A DNA stretch of 64,000 nucleotides from Ancylostoma caninum (GCA_037903475.1 JBAJFG010000467.1:620001-684000), one strand, 5' to 3'; shown: positions 24,843-36,964, counted from the first letter of the stretch. Translations and numbers: made by a program. Notes: generated by a model not told the origin, from the sequence alone.

Positions 24843-25450
24843 AGCGCAAAAGAGGATTCTGAGTGTGGTTCCACGTGGTACACTATTTTAACGCCACTTT
24901 TTGCTGTTTGCACGCAGCGTAGCTGTTTTAACGGCAGATTGCGAAATTTTCGTGATTTATTGTTGAGTCTCTTGTACATGTATGTCAGTGCATGTGTGCA
25001 TCTTTATATGCTCTAGGGACGAAATGCGGCTTCTAACTTCTCACGGAGGTGTGGTGACGCTCACAAGAACGCTGTATGGGATGAGCGTCAAAGGGACGCC
25101 CGTCTAATGTTGGCAGCACCATTGCCGCACGCGCACGCTATTCCGATCTCGTTCGAGGCGTTCAAAATAGAATTTTGAGCGTGGTGTCACGTGATATGCT
25201 AATCCCACGCCTGTTTCTGTTGTTTGCGCGCAGTGTAATTGTTTTAGCGGCAGATTGCGAAATTTTCGTGATTGTGCTTTTATCGCTGGACCTTTTGTAC
25301 ATGTATGTCAGTCCATGTGTGCGTCCCTTTATGCTCTAGAGACAAACTTCGTTTTTTAATTTGAGACGGAGGTGTTTTGACGCTCACAAGAACGTTGTAG
25401 GGGATGCGGTTCTACGGGACGCAAGTCTAAGGCTGCCAGCAAAACTGCTA
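24822..25450. repeat. Direct tandem duplication, 316-bp period
   Basis: Two diverged copies (about 24822-25135 and 25142-25450). Matching landmarks such as CAGATTGCGAAATTTTCGTG recur exactly 316 bp apart. It is non-coding. Confidence 0.85.
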
Positions 25451-27087
25451 CACGCACTGGAACAATCAGTAATTGTGACGCTTCTGACAGCAGCAACAAG
25501 TAAAATTTACTGACTTATCGCACTACATCACGTCGCCGCTCAAACGCACTGAAGCATTGCGTGTTCGTGCAGCAACTCTTGCTAGTAGTCTAACGAGTTA
25601 CTGAAAAGAAACGAAAAAGATCTGGGAGGATATGGATTCATTGCAGTTATTTGTGCTAATTATATCAGTGCCGGTCAACCACTCTTGCATAGCAGAGTAC
25701 TGTCCGTTTAATCCGCCGCGCCAAGACGACGGCGTAGGGCAGCTGTCGTAGGTGTCGAGATTGTCGGGTATTGTCCGTATTGAAGTTTTGCTCAAATTTT
25801 CTTTGCTTAGTAGTACTGCACATTGATAAATTTACGTGTAGTTTGTTTCGACGATTGAATATTTGTACATGTTGTTCTTTCTCATCCAGGGCATTTCCGA
25901 CGTCGGCCGCACATGGAGTTAAAGCCGGTTAATGTTGTGTATATGCCATCACAGCAACGCGGACATGCTATTGCGCTACACTTCCGGAGGATGTTATAAG
26001 TTCTCGTTCAAGAGAACGAAATCGAGAGAGGATGTATCACATTGTACAGGGGGCCATATGTTATTGTACAAGGTTTGATGGATTATTTCTCTGCAGTAGT
26101 AATATGTTTTCCGCCATGCTAGGTCTCACCTGATAGAGCTGGATTTGCTTTAGTTTGTGGTTACAAACATGCCTTGGAGACTTGCGAGATTGAGAAAAAA
26201 TTTTGTCGGAAACTTCCAGTGCACATTTTTGGTGCCACCAAGTGCACTGATTCAGCGCGCAATATCGGAACAAAGCAGCTAGAAAAACAGTTGTTAACAA
26301 CGGTTTCAAGTAGGATAAAGATTCGACTCGTGTTCATGAGGACGATCATTAGGTGTTTGTTCAAAATCCTCTCAAGATTTGTGGTGATAGGAGCACAGAA
26401 CGAGCCTGTTCCAAAAGCTGCTTGGATGAGATAACGAAGCCTCATGCTTTCAGGGGCACAGTTCGCCAAATCTAAGCCTATTGATGGAGCTGCATGACCA
26501 CTTTGTAGCATTTTTAATCTAGTTCCCAGAACACGTTCAATCACTACCTGTTTTTTGTGTTTGTGTGGAAAAATATTTGAAAATCAAATTTGGTAGAATT
26601 TGGTCATCACTGGGAATATGGACTACTCGTTGTTTTTCTTTCCCATACTCCTTTTAAACCATTTCCGTGGGAAACCGCTAGTACCTTTAAAAAGAGCACT
26701 TCTTGCTCTTTCAGAAATGTATAAGCACTAAGGCCATCATTGAAAATTTGATAGATTTTCCAGCAAAAATTGTCACAACAACCGACTTTTTTTCAAAAAT
26801 CTGCTTCGAGGCCAACTGCTCCAAAGCAAAACCCTCCTGGATAACCTGGTGTTGACTGGGAGATCCTTCGGGGCTTCCTCTATTCAGTGAAGAAATAATA
26901 AGTAATAAAGTATTCTTGGTCATAATAAACCATTGTTCCTGGTGAAGTAATAGATGGGCAAACGTTGTACAGTAACTCAGTAACTTATGCCCCCCCCCTG
27001 TATTTGCACACTGTCGTGCGTTGAAGGAAAAGCACAGGAATCAGTAGATGGAAACAGTTCCTAGTGTGAAGGTTAGCTTCTTATGCA
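25451..27087. other. Region without a recognised gene
   Basis: The longest open frame is minus-strand 26544-26161 (127 codons), hydrophobic in its second half. It could not be tied to any family and shows no convincing exon chain. Two simple C tracts occur near 26990. Nothing else could be supported. Confidence 0.4.
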
Positions 27088-27230
27088 ATTACCAGTCTGG
27101 CTGTCCGGCTGACGCCGGACTTCCAGACTTCTCTTGATGCTCGCTTCGCTCGCATACTGCACGTTGAAAGCAATCACAAAAGTGTAAATGGATTGATAAA
27201 ACCTGTATCCTTCCACGCCGTTCTATCGCT
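27088..27230. repeat. Dispersed repeat, inverted relative to 29945-30095
   Basis: Matches the reverse complement of 29945-30095, including GAAGCGAGCATCAA...TTGAAAGC and GATTGATAAAACCTGTATCC. The two copies flank the minisatellite region. Confidence 0.75.
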
Positions 27231-27582
27231 ATCCTGAGAAGCCCTCGATCCCGTAGATGGCAGCTTTCCCCCACTTGAACAAAGTTATGCCCTCCCATAT
27301 AAGCGAAGTTAGTGGCCGTGAAGAATTGAGTGCAACCAATTGAGTGCAAATGTTATCTTGAAATGATTTAGACGCAACCTGTTGTTGTGGTAATTCAAGT
27401 GATTAGGGTCTACCGGTGTATATAAACGGAAAGGAGGGAGTGGTTCATTCAGACACAAACGGAACGGGAAGAAAACACGGATAAGAAAGGAAACAATGGA
27501 CATCTAGGTGACTTAGGTGGGAGGGTCCACCAAAACAGGGTAAGCGTACCCCTTATGCAGAAATTGGGACGGCTGCGCACCC

Positions 27583-28560
27583 CCCACCGTTGGACCCGAC
27601 TCCAGGCGTTTCCCCACATTTGGACGCCGGCGCACCCTTATCTCACCGTTGGAACCGACTCTAGGCGTTTCCCCACTTTTCGACGCCGGCGCACCCTTAT
27701 CTCACCGTTGGACCCGACTCTAGGCGTTTCCCCACTTTTCGACGCCGGCGCACCCTTATCTCACCGTTGGACCCGACTCCAGGCGTTTCCCCACTTCCCG
27801 ACGCCGGCGCACCCTTATCTCACCGTTGGACCCGACTCCAGGCGTTTCCCCACTTCCCGACGCCAGCGCACCCTTATCACACCGCCGGACCCGACTCCAG
27901 GCGTTTCCCCACATTTGGACGCCGGCGCACCCTTATCACACCGTTGGACCCGACTCCAGGCGTTTCCCCACTTTTCGACGCCGGCGCACCCTTATCACAC
28001 CGTTGGACCCGACTCCAGGCGTTTCCCCACTTTTCGACGCCGGCGCACCCTTATCACACCGTTGGACCCGACTCCAGGCGTTTCCCCACTTTTCGACGCC
28101 GGTGCACCCTTACCACACCGTTGGACCCGACTCCAGGCGTTTCCCCACTTTTCGACGCCGGCGCACCCTTATCACACCGTTGGACCCGACTCCAGGCGTT
28201 TCCCCACTTTTCGACGCCGGCGCACCCTTATCACACCGCTGGACCCGACTCCAGGCGTTTCCCCACTTTTCGACGCCGGCGCACCCTTATCTCACCGTTG
28301 GACCCGACTCCAGGCGTTTCCCCACATTTGGACGCCGGCGCACCCTTATCACACCGCTGGACCCGACTCCAGGCGTTTCCCCACTTTTCGACGCCGGCGC
28401 ACCCTTATCTCACCGTTGGACCCGACTCCAGGCGTTTCCCCACTTTTCGACGCCGGCGCACCCTTATCTCACCGTTGGACCCGACTCCAGGCGTTTCCCC
28501 ACATTTGGACGCCGGCGCACCCTTATCACACCGCTGGACCCTACTTTTGGACGCCGGCGC
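27583..28560. repeat. 59-bp minisatellite, about 16 copies
   Basis: A unit of 59 bp (CGACTCCAGGCGTTTCCCCA... GCACCCTTATC...) repeats at 27601, 27660, 27719 and so on to 28486, then degrades. Variants alternate at two places (CTTTTCG/CATTTGG and TATCTCACC/TATCACACC). The unit contains no stop in any + frame and 59 is not a multiple of three, so three overlapping long open frames (362, 280 and 273 codons) result. They are taken to be artefacts of the array, not genes. Confidence 0.95.
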
Positions 28561-29269
28561 ACTCCTTCAGGGACAATGGACCCGTTGCAGAGCATTTTCC
28601 TCGGTCTAGGCCACGCCCTCGAATTTCGTTTCACACACACTGACTGACACACACACGCACACACACACGTGACAGACTAAGCCCTTTATTATAAGTCATG
28701 ATATCCTTTTTTTAAATCTTTGTCATCACTTTCCAGCTCCATAATCAGGGATACCATTTTCACTCTTCCAAATCTGTTTCATTTTGGCAGCACTCCATTT
28801 TCACGGAGTCAGTAACTTCTAATATCTTTTTCGGCAGTAACATGGTGTTGGGATGTGTGGGAGTTTATTTGAGGTGTTGAAGACGAATATCGTATCTATT
28901 TTGCACGGTGACCCCTTTGTAATGTTACGACATGTACGTTGTGGATATGATATGTCACAGAATCTTCTGAAATGTAGAATGTGGAATAGTGTCGACTCTA
29001 GTTGCATGCGATCACAAGATGAGTTAGACAAAGGATCAGGCTTCATTACCAGATCGAAACATTGAGAAATTATCCGCCACTTCGATGACCACAAATTGAA
29101 CGAAGTTTTTGCGCAAATTTTGCATGATGATGTTGTTTGTTTCGCGTGAGCTCAGCGAATCAAATGACTCTTCTATGCAAAGTTAGGCAAAACTTCACTG
29201 CTGAGATTTCAGGGCAGAACTAGCCAATAGTGTCAATGTTTTCTCAATCGATATTTCAGGTGAGAAACG
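28561..29269. other. Short region without a recognised gene
   Basis: Contains a CA-rich tract near 28632-28668 and a minus-strand open frame (29094-28819) with no recognised family. No splice-supported exon was found. Confidence 0.4.
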
Positions 29270-29460
29270 GGCAATGCATAACAAGGATCGTGTGGCGATC
29301 ATTTGACGAGGCTTGCGTGGCGATACATTTGACGAATTTCGCGTGGCGATACATTTGACGGGACTTCTTGTTTGGCAATACATTTGACGGGCTTCGTTTG
29401 CCTAGGTAGTTGGCAAGCTCGTCTGCGAGGTAGCCAAACAAACCTCGCCAAATGTATCAC
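29270..29460. repeat. Short-period repeat with core GGCGATACATTTGACG
   Basis: Several copies of a unit of about 30 bp, GTGGCGATACATTTGACG, end in the complementary CGCCAAATGTATC. A related block in opposite arrangement lies at 42128-42360 (GCCAAATGTATCGC cores). It is probably one interspersed repeat family. Confidence 0.75.
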
Positions 29461-29944
29461 CAATGAATATCAGAGTATGGAGCATTTTACCGCTATTTTG
29501 AACCAGCAGCACCAACCTGTGCAGCGAGATGCTCGTGAACATGAACTTCCTATATCGCAGCTCTGGTCATCATGGAGCATTTGACCGCTATTTTAAACAA
29601 TGTCAAAGTGAAGCTAGCACATTTCATTGGACTAGATGGGACTCCACTCGGACGAGATCGGATACAACCGCAAGCCTCCCCTCCCACACGAACGAAGAAG
29701 CTCCCCGAGCTCGAAAAAGTTCCATGCGGCACTTTCGAAATTGCGTCGCCACCAGAAGTGCCGGCGTGCGGCGGCTCGTGTAGTCACTGGCAATCGCGCT
29801 CCAATTCACGGGTGTGTATCATCGTGAGGTAAGACGAGGCGGAGCCTTCCCGCCCTCCACGATCAGCTGGTCCATTACTTAAGAAAGCTTGATCCTCGCC
29901 CGAAACGACGAATTTTTAGGGTGGGCGTAAAGTTTTGACTTGCA

Positions 29945-30095
29945 CTGTAGAGAGGGAACTGCGTGGAAGGATACAAATTTTATCAGTCCATTCACATTTT
30001 TGTGTTTGCTTTCAACGTGGAGTATGCGAGCGAAGCGAGCATCAATAGAAGTCTGGAAGTCCCGCGTTAGCCGAACGGCTAGACTGGTTATAAAT
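29945..30095. repeat. Dispersed repeat, inverted partner of 27088-27230
   Basis: Located just downstream of the collagen gene's 3' end. See 27088-27230 for the match. Confidence 0.75.
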
Positions 30096-30212
30096 AAACG
30101 AATAAATTCAACAGCTACGCTGCGCATCATTCCGCGTTTCCAATATACAATTGCATGCGCTGCTCACTTGCAATTTCAATTACTACCATTAACATAGAGT
30201 TTTGAGAAACAG

Positions 30213-30218
30213 TTTATT
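30213..30218 (-). terminator. Collagen polyadenylation signal AATAAA
   Basis: TTTATT on the + strand, 34 bases past the collagen stop codon in the direction of transcription. Confidence 0.75.
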
Positions 30219-30251
30219 GAACATTGCACTTGTCGCAAACAGCTCGAGCAT

Positions 30252-31642
30252 CTAGTAACGGCGGTATCCACCAGCCTGCACGTTCTGAGCCGCGTTGCGT
30301 TTGGGACAGGGACAGTACTCCGCGTCCTTTCCGGGCTCTCCCTCCTCTCCAGGCTCTCCGGGAGTACCGTGAGCTCCATCATCTCCCTGAAGGCAGATGC
30401 ATTAAATTCGTTCACAAGCCATACCAGTTTTCAAGATAATGTCAGTCTTCGAAAATTGCTAGACTACCTTCTCTCCCTGAGGACCACGTTCTCCTGGAGG
30501 ACCAGCTTGTCCTGGTGCTCCTGCATCCCCTTGGTGACCCTGGTCTCCAGGCTCTCCTGGTGCACCTGGTTCTCCCTTCGGTCCAGGAAGTCCAATTTGG
30601 TGTTCGACGTCCTCTCCGGGCTCTCCTTGAGGTCCTTCCTCTCCAGTTGGTCCAGGTGCTCCAAGGCCACCAATGGTTCCAGGAAATCCAGGCTGTCCAT
30701 CGCGACCTGGCATAGCGGCTTGTCCACGAGCTCCCCGCATACCGCGAGGACCTGGCTTTCCGGTAGGTCCTGTAAAAATACATGATTGACAACAATGACA
30801 TCCAGTCACTAAGTCGCTGTTGTCTCCATTCTTATCTAGTCTATCTGACCTGGTGGTCCAGGGGGACCCTGAGGGCAAGTGAAGCATCCAGCGTACTGTT
30901 GGGTCTGGGCCTTGGCATCTTCAGCGTCTTGTCCATCGATTCCGGGCACCCCAGGAATTCCGTCAGGTCCATCATATCCAGGAACTCCCTTCGGTCCTGG
31001 TGGTCCTGCCGGGCAGGTGTTATCAGCCTTGCAGTTGCAGTTACCGTTGGGCTGGCCTAAAAATGAAAGAAAAATTATGTGTGACACTCACGTGATGCAC
31101 GAAAAATTCCTGTTGTGTTCATGTGATTTACTTGAAGGAGCTCCATCGGTTCCGGGGAAGTTATTGTTGAGGCTTGGAGGGACCCCAACAACACCGGGAA
31201 GATGTCCATTGGGGCCAGTTGGGTGAGGAGGACCTCCGGCATCTCCTGGGTAGGGCTGGTCATTTCCTCCTCCAGGGAATCCTCCTCCGGGGAAGCCTCC
31301 ACTAGGTCCCTAAACGAAATGTTTGGTTGATAGAAGCCAAATACGGTTGCTCCCAATTACTCCCAACACACAAGTTTCCCTCACCTGAGGTCCACCTTGT
31401 CCTGGGAAGCCACCGCGTGGGGGAGGAGCAGCATATCCGTAGGCTTGACGGCGGACGCGACCATACTTGTGCATGTCCCTCCACAAACCGTCGGTCTCGA
31501 TTTTCCAGGATTCGATCTCAGCATCCAGCTCAGCTCTTATTTCACTGATCTCGCTGAGAATCATGGGAAAAGCGAGGAAACACGCCGCAAGGGCAAAGCA
31601 CCCCAGACCAGTGGCAACAACTGCCACTGTGCGCGACGACAT
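30252..31642 (-). CDS. Cuticle collagen, complete, five exons
   Basis: Structural protein of the nematode cuticle, secreted by hypodermis. Exons in transcript order: 31642-31385, 31309-31132, 31056-30850, 30769-30468, 30386-30252 (TAG); all phases agree, giving 359 aa. Residues about 8-30 form the N-terminal hydrophobic anchor. A coiled-coil-like [15 protein letters not shown] follows, then RVRR (residues 62-65), the furin-type site typical of cuticle collagens. After a Gly/Pro-rich stretch come the cysteine cluster CNCKADNTC, a Gly-X-Y block, a CFTC cluster, a long Gly-X-Y block of about 100 residues, and C-terminal YCPCP with a Tyr-rich end (GGYRRY), a likely cross-link site. The start ATG follows TTTCTTCAG directly, as at a spliced-leader acceptor. 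Which col gene is the orthologue is not determined. Confidence 0.95.
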
Positions 31643-31653
31643 CTGAAGAAACG
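31643..31653 (-). promoter_or_regulatory. Probable trans-splice acceptor of the collagen gene
   Basis: The minus strand reads a pyrimidine-rich TCGTTTCTTCAG immediately before the ATG. An upstream in-frame ATG at 31657 lies in this acceptor, so the later ATG is chosen as the start. Confidence 0.6.
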
Positions 31654-31744
31654 ACAATGTAAGAACAAGTCCATTTGGAATCTAAGAGAAGAGGGCATGA
31701 AACAATGTGCTGAGAACATTAGGGCCATTATCTCCGTGCGCGGC

Positions 31745-31753
31745 ATTTATATA
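31745..31753 (-). promoter_or_regulatory. TATA box of the collagen gene
   Basis: TATATAAAT on the minus strand about 105 bases before the start codon. Confidence 0.55.
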
Positions 31754-31771
31754 CCAAGGTGCATGGCCAGG

Positions 31772-31783
31772 TTATCGTGATAA
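31772..31783. promoter_or_regulatory. Paired inverted GATA sites upstream of collagen
   Basis: TTATCGTGATAA gives two back-to-back GATA motifs just upstream of the TATA box. Hypodermal GATA factors such as ELT-3 are known regulators of C. elegans collagen genes; a role here is inferred from position. Confidence 0.45.
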
Positions 31784-34317
31784 TGGCCCAGATCCGCGAT
31801 GCCAAGGATGTGGAACCTGATTCAGACACGGATAACCCGGAGAGATATGCAGATGCGCACTCATCGCCGATATCAAGGGCATTGTTCGCGCATTCGTATA
31901 GTTTACCGCTCTGGGCATTGCAGATCGTTCGGTCTTAGAGGTCTACCCAGTAGAAATTCAAAAAGGGCAGTAGGGGATGCGGTAAAACGTGAGCGCCGCA
32001 TAAGTAAGGTCTGAACTCAACAGGGTTGTTGCAATTACTGCAGCAAGCTTTGTTCCCTTTACCACTTCCAGTTATTGTCAGTAGAAGGCTTCGTTCGCTA
32101 AAATTCGCCAAACGTTCCATAAGACGGTCTCCCGAACTCGTGGGAGATTAATTCTTGTAAAGCACTATGAATTTAAGTAGTTCTTGTAAAGCATCATGAA
32201 TTTAAGTATCTTTTGTCACCGCTAAGGTTTGCTCGTGGTATACGTGCACGTTTTATTCGAACGTTCGAGTCTCGCATATTTCTGATGATCTCATGGTCGA
32301 GTTAATTCGAAGATGAGAAAGAAAAACTTCGGTGATCCGACTTGCTTGAGAAAATGAGATTTTTGAACATGTGAACTTTCGAATGAACTTGACTGTTCTA
32401 AAGGTTCATTCGAATGGTCGAATTCATTCGAATGAACGTGGAAGTATAGTTCGCAGTAATTATTTTAACAAAAATAGTACACGCTAAGGTTACCATGGCT
32501 GTTGTTTTCTTTTCTCAACTTCGCATTCTGCTAGTAAAGGTGCTTAACACGTCCGCGACAACGTGCACAACCGGTCGAGCACGCCCTATCTAAAGTCATA
32601 TCTTGCTGAAGCGTCCTTAATTAGCTAATTCCTATGTAGTAATGTATTAACAGGCATACAAGTTCTCTATAAACGTAATGGGCAAAGCAGACATTTTCTC
32701 CAACTTTTTCATTGGTATTTCGAATGCGACAGGTAGAAGATCAATGAACTTTTAGAAAAACCCTAGCAATAACAAACCTGTAAACACAGACATGTGAATG
32801 TACTGTCAAGAATTATGACCGAGAAGATAATTTTTATGAAAGAAGTTAGCGTTCTACGTGGAACAGAAAAATAACTACCCCGTGGGACCACGTGCACGAC
32901 CGGTCGAGCACGGGACCCAAGCGTTCAAAAGCGCGCATGTCTCACGCGGTGGTTCGTTCAAGATTGGCTCTGTTGCGAACGTGTTAATTCAGTTTGATTA
33001 TTGCAAAACCTCAGGGAATACGAAACAGTAGCATAAGTGGAACATTTGAAAGAATTCGATAAAAGAATGAGCCAGAATCAACATAGCAGCACTCGTTTTT
33101 CGTAGGAAGGCAGCACCCACGGATATATTCGTGTCAGCATTTAAAAGATATGTAAAGCCGGTCACATATTTGGCACGCCGCCAATTTTGGCCGGTGAAAC
33201 GAAGGAAATCTAAATTCCATAGCCCAGGCTTGGAATGAATAATGAAGACGATACATGAGGGTGTGATGAGGCACAATGTGCCCCTTCCTTATCCAACTCT
33301 GCTCCTCCGGAAAACTGAATTGCGGCATTCAAAGTTAAGAAAGTAGTCCTTTCAAAAATATTTGGTTTCTCCCTTCACCCTATTGAATCGGGGGTTTGTT
33401 TCTACTCTTGATACAACTGCTCATTTTCCTATTATATTATTGATTCGAAGTTGTTCATCTCAGGGAGGAGCAAGAAATGTCAACAGGACTGAAAATGCAA
33501 AAAAAAAAAGAATACATGGGGAACAGAGTGGATGCGTTTCAGCCTTGAATTAAGATGAGTTGTAGCATGAAATGAATGGGTGTTTCCGTTTACAATCTCT
33601 CTCTTCCGCTGTGATAAAACTTGGGCTCGTAATAAAGTGTCATGGCGGTGAGATCAGCTGCCTGCACAACTCGTCGCCATATTTGGGGCGATGATCGCAC
33701 GCGCGACGACCTTCCAACACTGAGGACTGGAAGATCATCACCATCGTGGCGATGCTGCGAGCCAGGGATGTGCGTAGTTACGATTTACGGCCATTTTTGG
33801 CGATTTTTTTACGATTTACGAAAAACGACCCAAATTTCGCAACAAATTCGTAAATAACTACAGGAAACGAATCTCGTCATAGCGTTTGCGCTTGGGGGTA
33901 AATGTGCATGATTTCTTTGTGTTCGCATTTTGCAGCAAAACTAGGAGTGAAATGTTTGTTTTGCTTGTAGTTTCTATTATTCGAAGAAGACGGCATATAC
34001 GTATGTAGCAATTTCATTATCGCGTCCGCAGAGGAGATCTGTTGGAACAGTGGAGCTGAAAGGTCTGAATGAGGTGCGACAAGAACACCGCATTTTCAGC
34101 TCTGTTTTCCTGTTTCCGTAGGTTTGACAAGCTGTTTGCCCAGCCTATTTCCTTCGGCAAAACGTTTTGCCTTGTTTTTCTACTTCAACTGCAGTGTGAT
34201 GTTGTATGCGAAAAGATTTTCTTCCTGGTCGAGCTCTCATGAACCAGTTGATAGTGACTATAAACAATTTGATAAAGTAGTTTCAAGAAATAGTTCTTTT
34301 CGAAGATGCAGCACGCA
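31784..34317. other. Region without a recognised gene
   Basis: Nothing coding was recognised. Observed: a motif ACGTGCAC(A/G)ACCGGTCGAGCACG at 32560-32583 and 32889-32912, an AT-rich palindromic patch of ATTCGAATGAAC repeats near 32375-32440, and a fragment resembling the end of the 8247-8663 family near 33105. ACGATTTACG-rich patches recur near 33780-33830 and 34995-35040. Confidence 0.4.
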
Positions 34318-34500
34318 TTCTACTTTATTGATAATCGCAGAATGCGCATGCGCCCAATGCAGTGACTTGCTGGGAGCACTAGATACCGAGTCAGCGCTTT
34401 ATCCTTTCAAACTACTCTGGTACCAATTCACCTGCCCCACGGGGTGAATGACTTGGTTCGCACGGAAATACATAGAACCATCGACCACGTTTACGTTTAC
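34318..34500 (-). mobile_element. SINE-like repeat, 5'-degraded copy
   Basis: Shares GGTACCA, GTCACTG, ACTTGGT/GACTCGGT and GTCGATGGTT blocks in the same order with 51340-51612, where the tRNA-like promoter head is present. Confidence 0.5.
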
Positions 34501-34672
34501 TTCAGAAACACGGACCAGGATGAAGAGAATTTTCTCCAATGCAGCGATAAATTATACTCTAGAACCGGATAGCTCGCTTAAAATATCGAGAAAAAAGTTG
34601 TACATTCATCACAGTGTTATCACTCTAGCGATAAGATGGCGAAGTTCGGTGATCAATTCTGCAGTAGATACA

Positions 34673-34912
34673 TATAGTCTATTAGCTCACAGAGGGCGCC
34701 CGATCTGACTTTGTCCGCAACTACGACTTCACCATTTTTCGGCTAACCGATCTATTTTTTGCACTTTTTTGATATCCACATAGTGTGGTTCCTGCCATTC
34801 TTATGTTTCCTCACTGCCATCCGCTAAAATATCCTTTCAGACGCATTCTGCAGGCAAATCGTAATTGCAGACAATGTCAGATCAGGCGCCTTCTGTAAGC
34901 TAATAGACCATA
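34673..34912. mobile_element. TIR element family C, copy 1
   Basis: Ends TATAGTCTATTAGCTCACAG and GTAAGCTAATAGACCATA are mutual inverted repeats. The body (GTGTGGTTCCTGCCATTCTTATG) matches copies at 57726-58231 and 59323-59590. Confidence 0.7.
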
Positions 34913-35528
34913 CCTCAGATCACTTTGAGAATGACTTTGTTGTGAATCGAGTTGAAATGGTCTGACTCTTGTAATGGTATTCGAACCCTTCGTTATGATT
35001 TACGATTTGCAGCGGTTTTGCGAAATTTACGATATACGGAAATTGAAATTTTTTCCTGCTGCGAGCACGTATGTGCGGGCTGCTGATCTCAGAGTGAACA
35101 GACGCCGAGTGCAGTACTCGGAGCATCTCACCCGGAGTATGGTGATGGTGTGAAGGTAATACGTATGATCAGGTGCGCGAATTGCACAGAATGCATCTGA
35201 GCCCACGGAGTCAGGCATGTTGATTCTCGCCCCACAGCACAGAACAAGCTCGAACGTCCACGACTTATCAGAAGCCCGGAGGTGCTTCTGGTGCTTCTAG
35301 CAAGTAGTACTCATTCCAGCTTGTTAGTGGTTCACTTACAGCGAGCTGTTGTGGAGATGAGATTAGATGAGAGGGGTGACTGTAGAAGGGATCGATGTGA
35401 CGTGGAGATCAATAGCTATCATCTTCACCCCAGCTATCGCTCTGCATTTCGAGATCATCTTCGAGAAGTACACTGGCGATTAACGCCACTTAGAAGCGAT
35501 CCAAAGCGATGTATCGTGGCAATTGGTA

Positions 35529-36042
35529 TATAGTCTGTCCGAAACGACGAGTCCGCCCATGCACGCGGAGATCCAGAGGCTGCCACGCTCGCCAGCACTC
35601 CACGTCATCACCTCTAATCTGCGTATAGGGCAATTTATACTGCATGCGTGCGACTGACGCGCGTGCGTCTATATGATGAAGAATAGGGCCTAGTCGTATT
35701 GCAGTCGCATCGCAGTCGCAGCTGAGACGCACGCGTTTACGGCCTCGCGGCATCCGCGCGATGCTTTCATTGAAGATGTACAAGCCGTGTTGACCGGTCT
35801 TCGTGGAAAATCCCTCGTAAATGGATGCGTGCGACTGATGCGCGACTGACGCACGCATCTAGTATAAATTACCCTTATCACGTTTCATCGTTATCTTTAC
35901 GGTATCAACCAATGATTTGGCTGTGACGTGTACGACTTGGCAGCTAAAAGTGGTTGGCCCCCGCTAACAGCATACCTCCAGGCCGCGCCGCCTCTCGATC
36001 CCCGCGTGCTTGGGCGGACTCGTCGTTTCGGATAGACTATAT
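35529..36042 (+). mobile_element. Palindromic MITE family A, copy 1 (interrupted)
   Basis: Terminal inverted repeats TAGTCTGTCCGAAACGACGA at both ends, normally about 235 bp overall. Here the body is split by another element at 35628-35875. Related copies: 37846, 53460, 56782, 57979 and 59089. Confidence 0.9.
35628..35875. mobile_element. MITE nested inside MITE-A copy 1
   Basis: Ends GGGCAATTTATAC and GTATAAATTACCCT are inverted repeats, flanked by TA on both sides. Removing it restores the CTGCGTATCACG body seen in other family A copies, which proves insertion order. Confidence 0.85.
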
Positions 36043-36127
36043 ACAGGCGGTTCAGAAATGGGTCGGTATTGGTGCATTTTTTACGTAAAGAGATTAGAGG
36101 GGCCTTTAGCAAGTCGCGCACAATTAA

Positions 36128-36534
36128 AGGCAGGGGTCCACCTCATTTTCGTAGTTCAGCTAACAGCAGATTATGCATCTACTCGGCGCGATGGTTCCAA
36201 CGGTATACATAAATTGTCTCAAAATGGTCTATAAACCCGTCTTCCAGGACGGGGTCTGTAACAGTTTGCCAACCCGAGTTGACGTGTGAAGCTGTTGATC
36301 TTATCGATTGAACACGCCAAGACTGGTTGACCAACGCGGCAGCCGTGGCAGGCAGCCAGCACAGCTTGGAGCGGTCCGCCTCCGGGCTCCAAATTTTTAC
36401 CCAGTTCGTGCCTTTCAAAAATGGGGATTTCGTCGCTTCTGTGCCTGTTGATATACATCCCAGGGATCAACATGATGAGAAGGTCTAGAATATGTTGGTA
36501 AATCCAACAGGCAGAACGAGGTGGCCCTCTGCCT
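36128..36534. mobile_element. TTAA-flanked miniature element (piggyBac-like ends)
   Basis: 407 bp with TTAA at 36124-36127 and 36535-36538. Termini AGGCAGGGGTCCACCTC and GAGGTGGCCCTCTGCCT are inverted repeats. The empty site in the second family D copy reads GTTTAAGCTTG. It shares the AGGCAG start with 8247-8663. Confidence 0.88.
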
Positions 36535-36609
36535 TTAAGCTTGTTAGTCGCAGTGATTTTTACCTGCTTAACATGTTAGAAAGGGTCCCGGAAACGATGT
36601 GGGAGTACG

Positions 36610-36964
36610 GGCTTTAGCCGTTTAGACAACAAAAGGTGTCCAACGAAGTGTTCAGGCACGTATAATCACGGTAGAGCATGATTTCCCTGCAGTTTCCAGG
36701 CAATGTCCAACTTTTTCTTCTCCTCATTCCTCGAGTCGGCTGAAAACGCAGCACCATTGACGCCCACTGTTAGTGTATTGCTTTGTTGTACAGCAACTAC
36801 AACGATTTTGTATTATGCTAATATTTTAGGGCCAGAATAGAAATAGGAATAAGTTAGGCATTGTTTGCAAATTGCAGCGAAACCAGTCCTTCTCTTGATA
36901 TACATGTCTGAACACGTCAAACAAGTACCGTTGGACACTTTTTGTTGTCCAAACGGCTAAAGCC
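36610..36964. mobile_element. MULE-like miniature element with 9-bp target duplication
   Basis: 355 bp with long terminal inverted repeats starting GGCTTTAGCCGTTTAGACAA. GGGAGTACG is duplicated at 36601-36609 and 36965-36973 and occurs once in the empty copy near 57667. Nine-base duplications are typical of Mutator-like elements. No coding sequence inside. Confidence 0.88.

Noticed and set aside
26161..26544. 127-codon minus-strand hydrophobic frame
   Set aside because: No family motif, no start context and no phase-consistent neighbours; kept only as an unexplained ORF in the region note.
27555..28643. 362-codon Pro/Arg-rich open reading frame
   Set aside because: It is a translation of the 59-bp minisatellite; equally long frames exist in the other two phases.
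35531..35560. Hammerhead-ribozyme-like string (CGAAACGACGAGTCC) in MITE family A
   Set aside because: The order and spacing of GAAA and the GA-rich core do not allow the three stems; the conserved CTGANGA block is absent.
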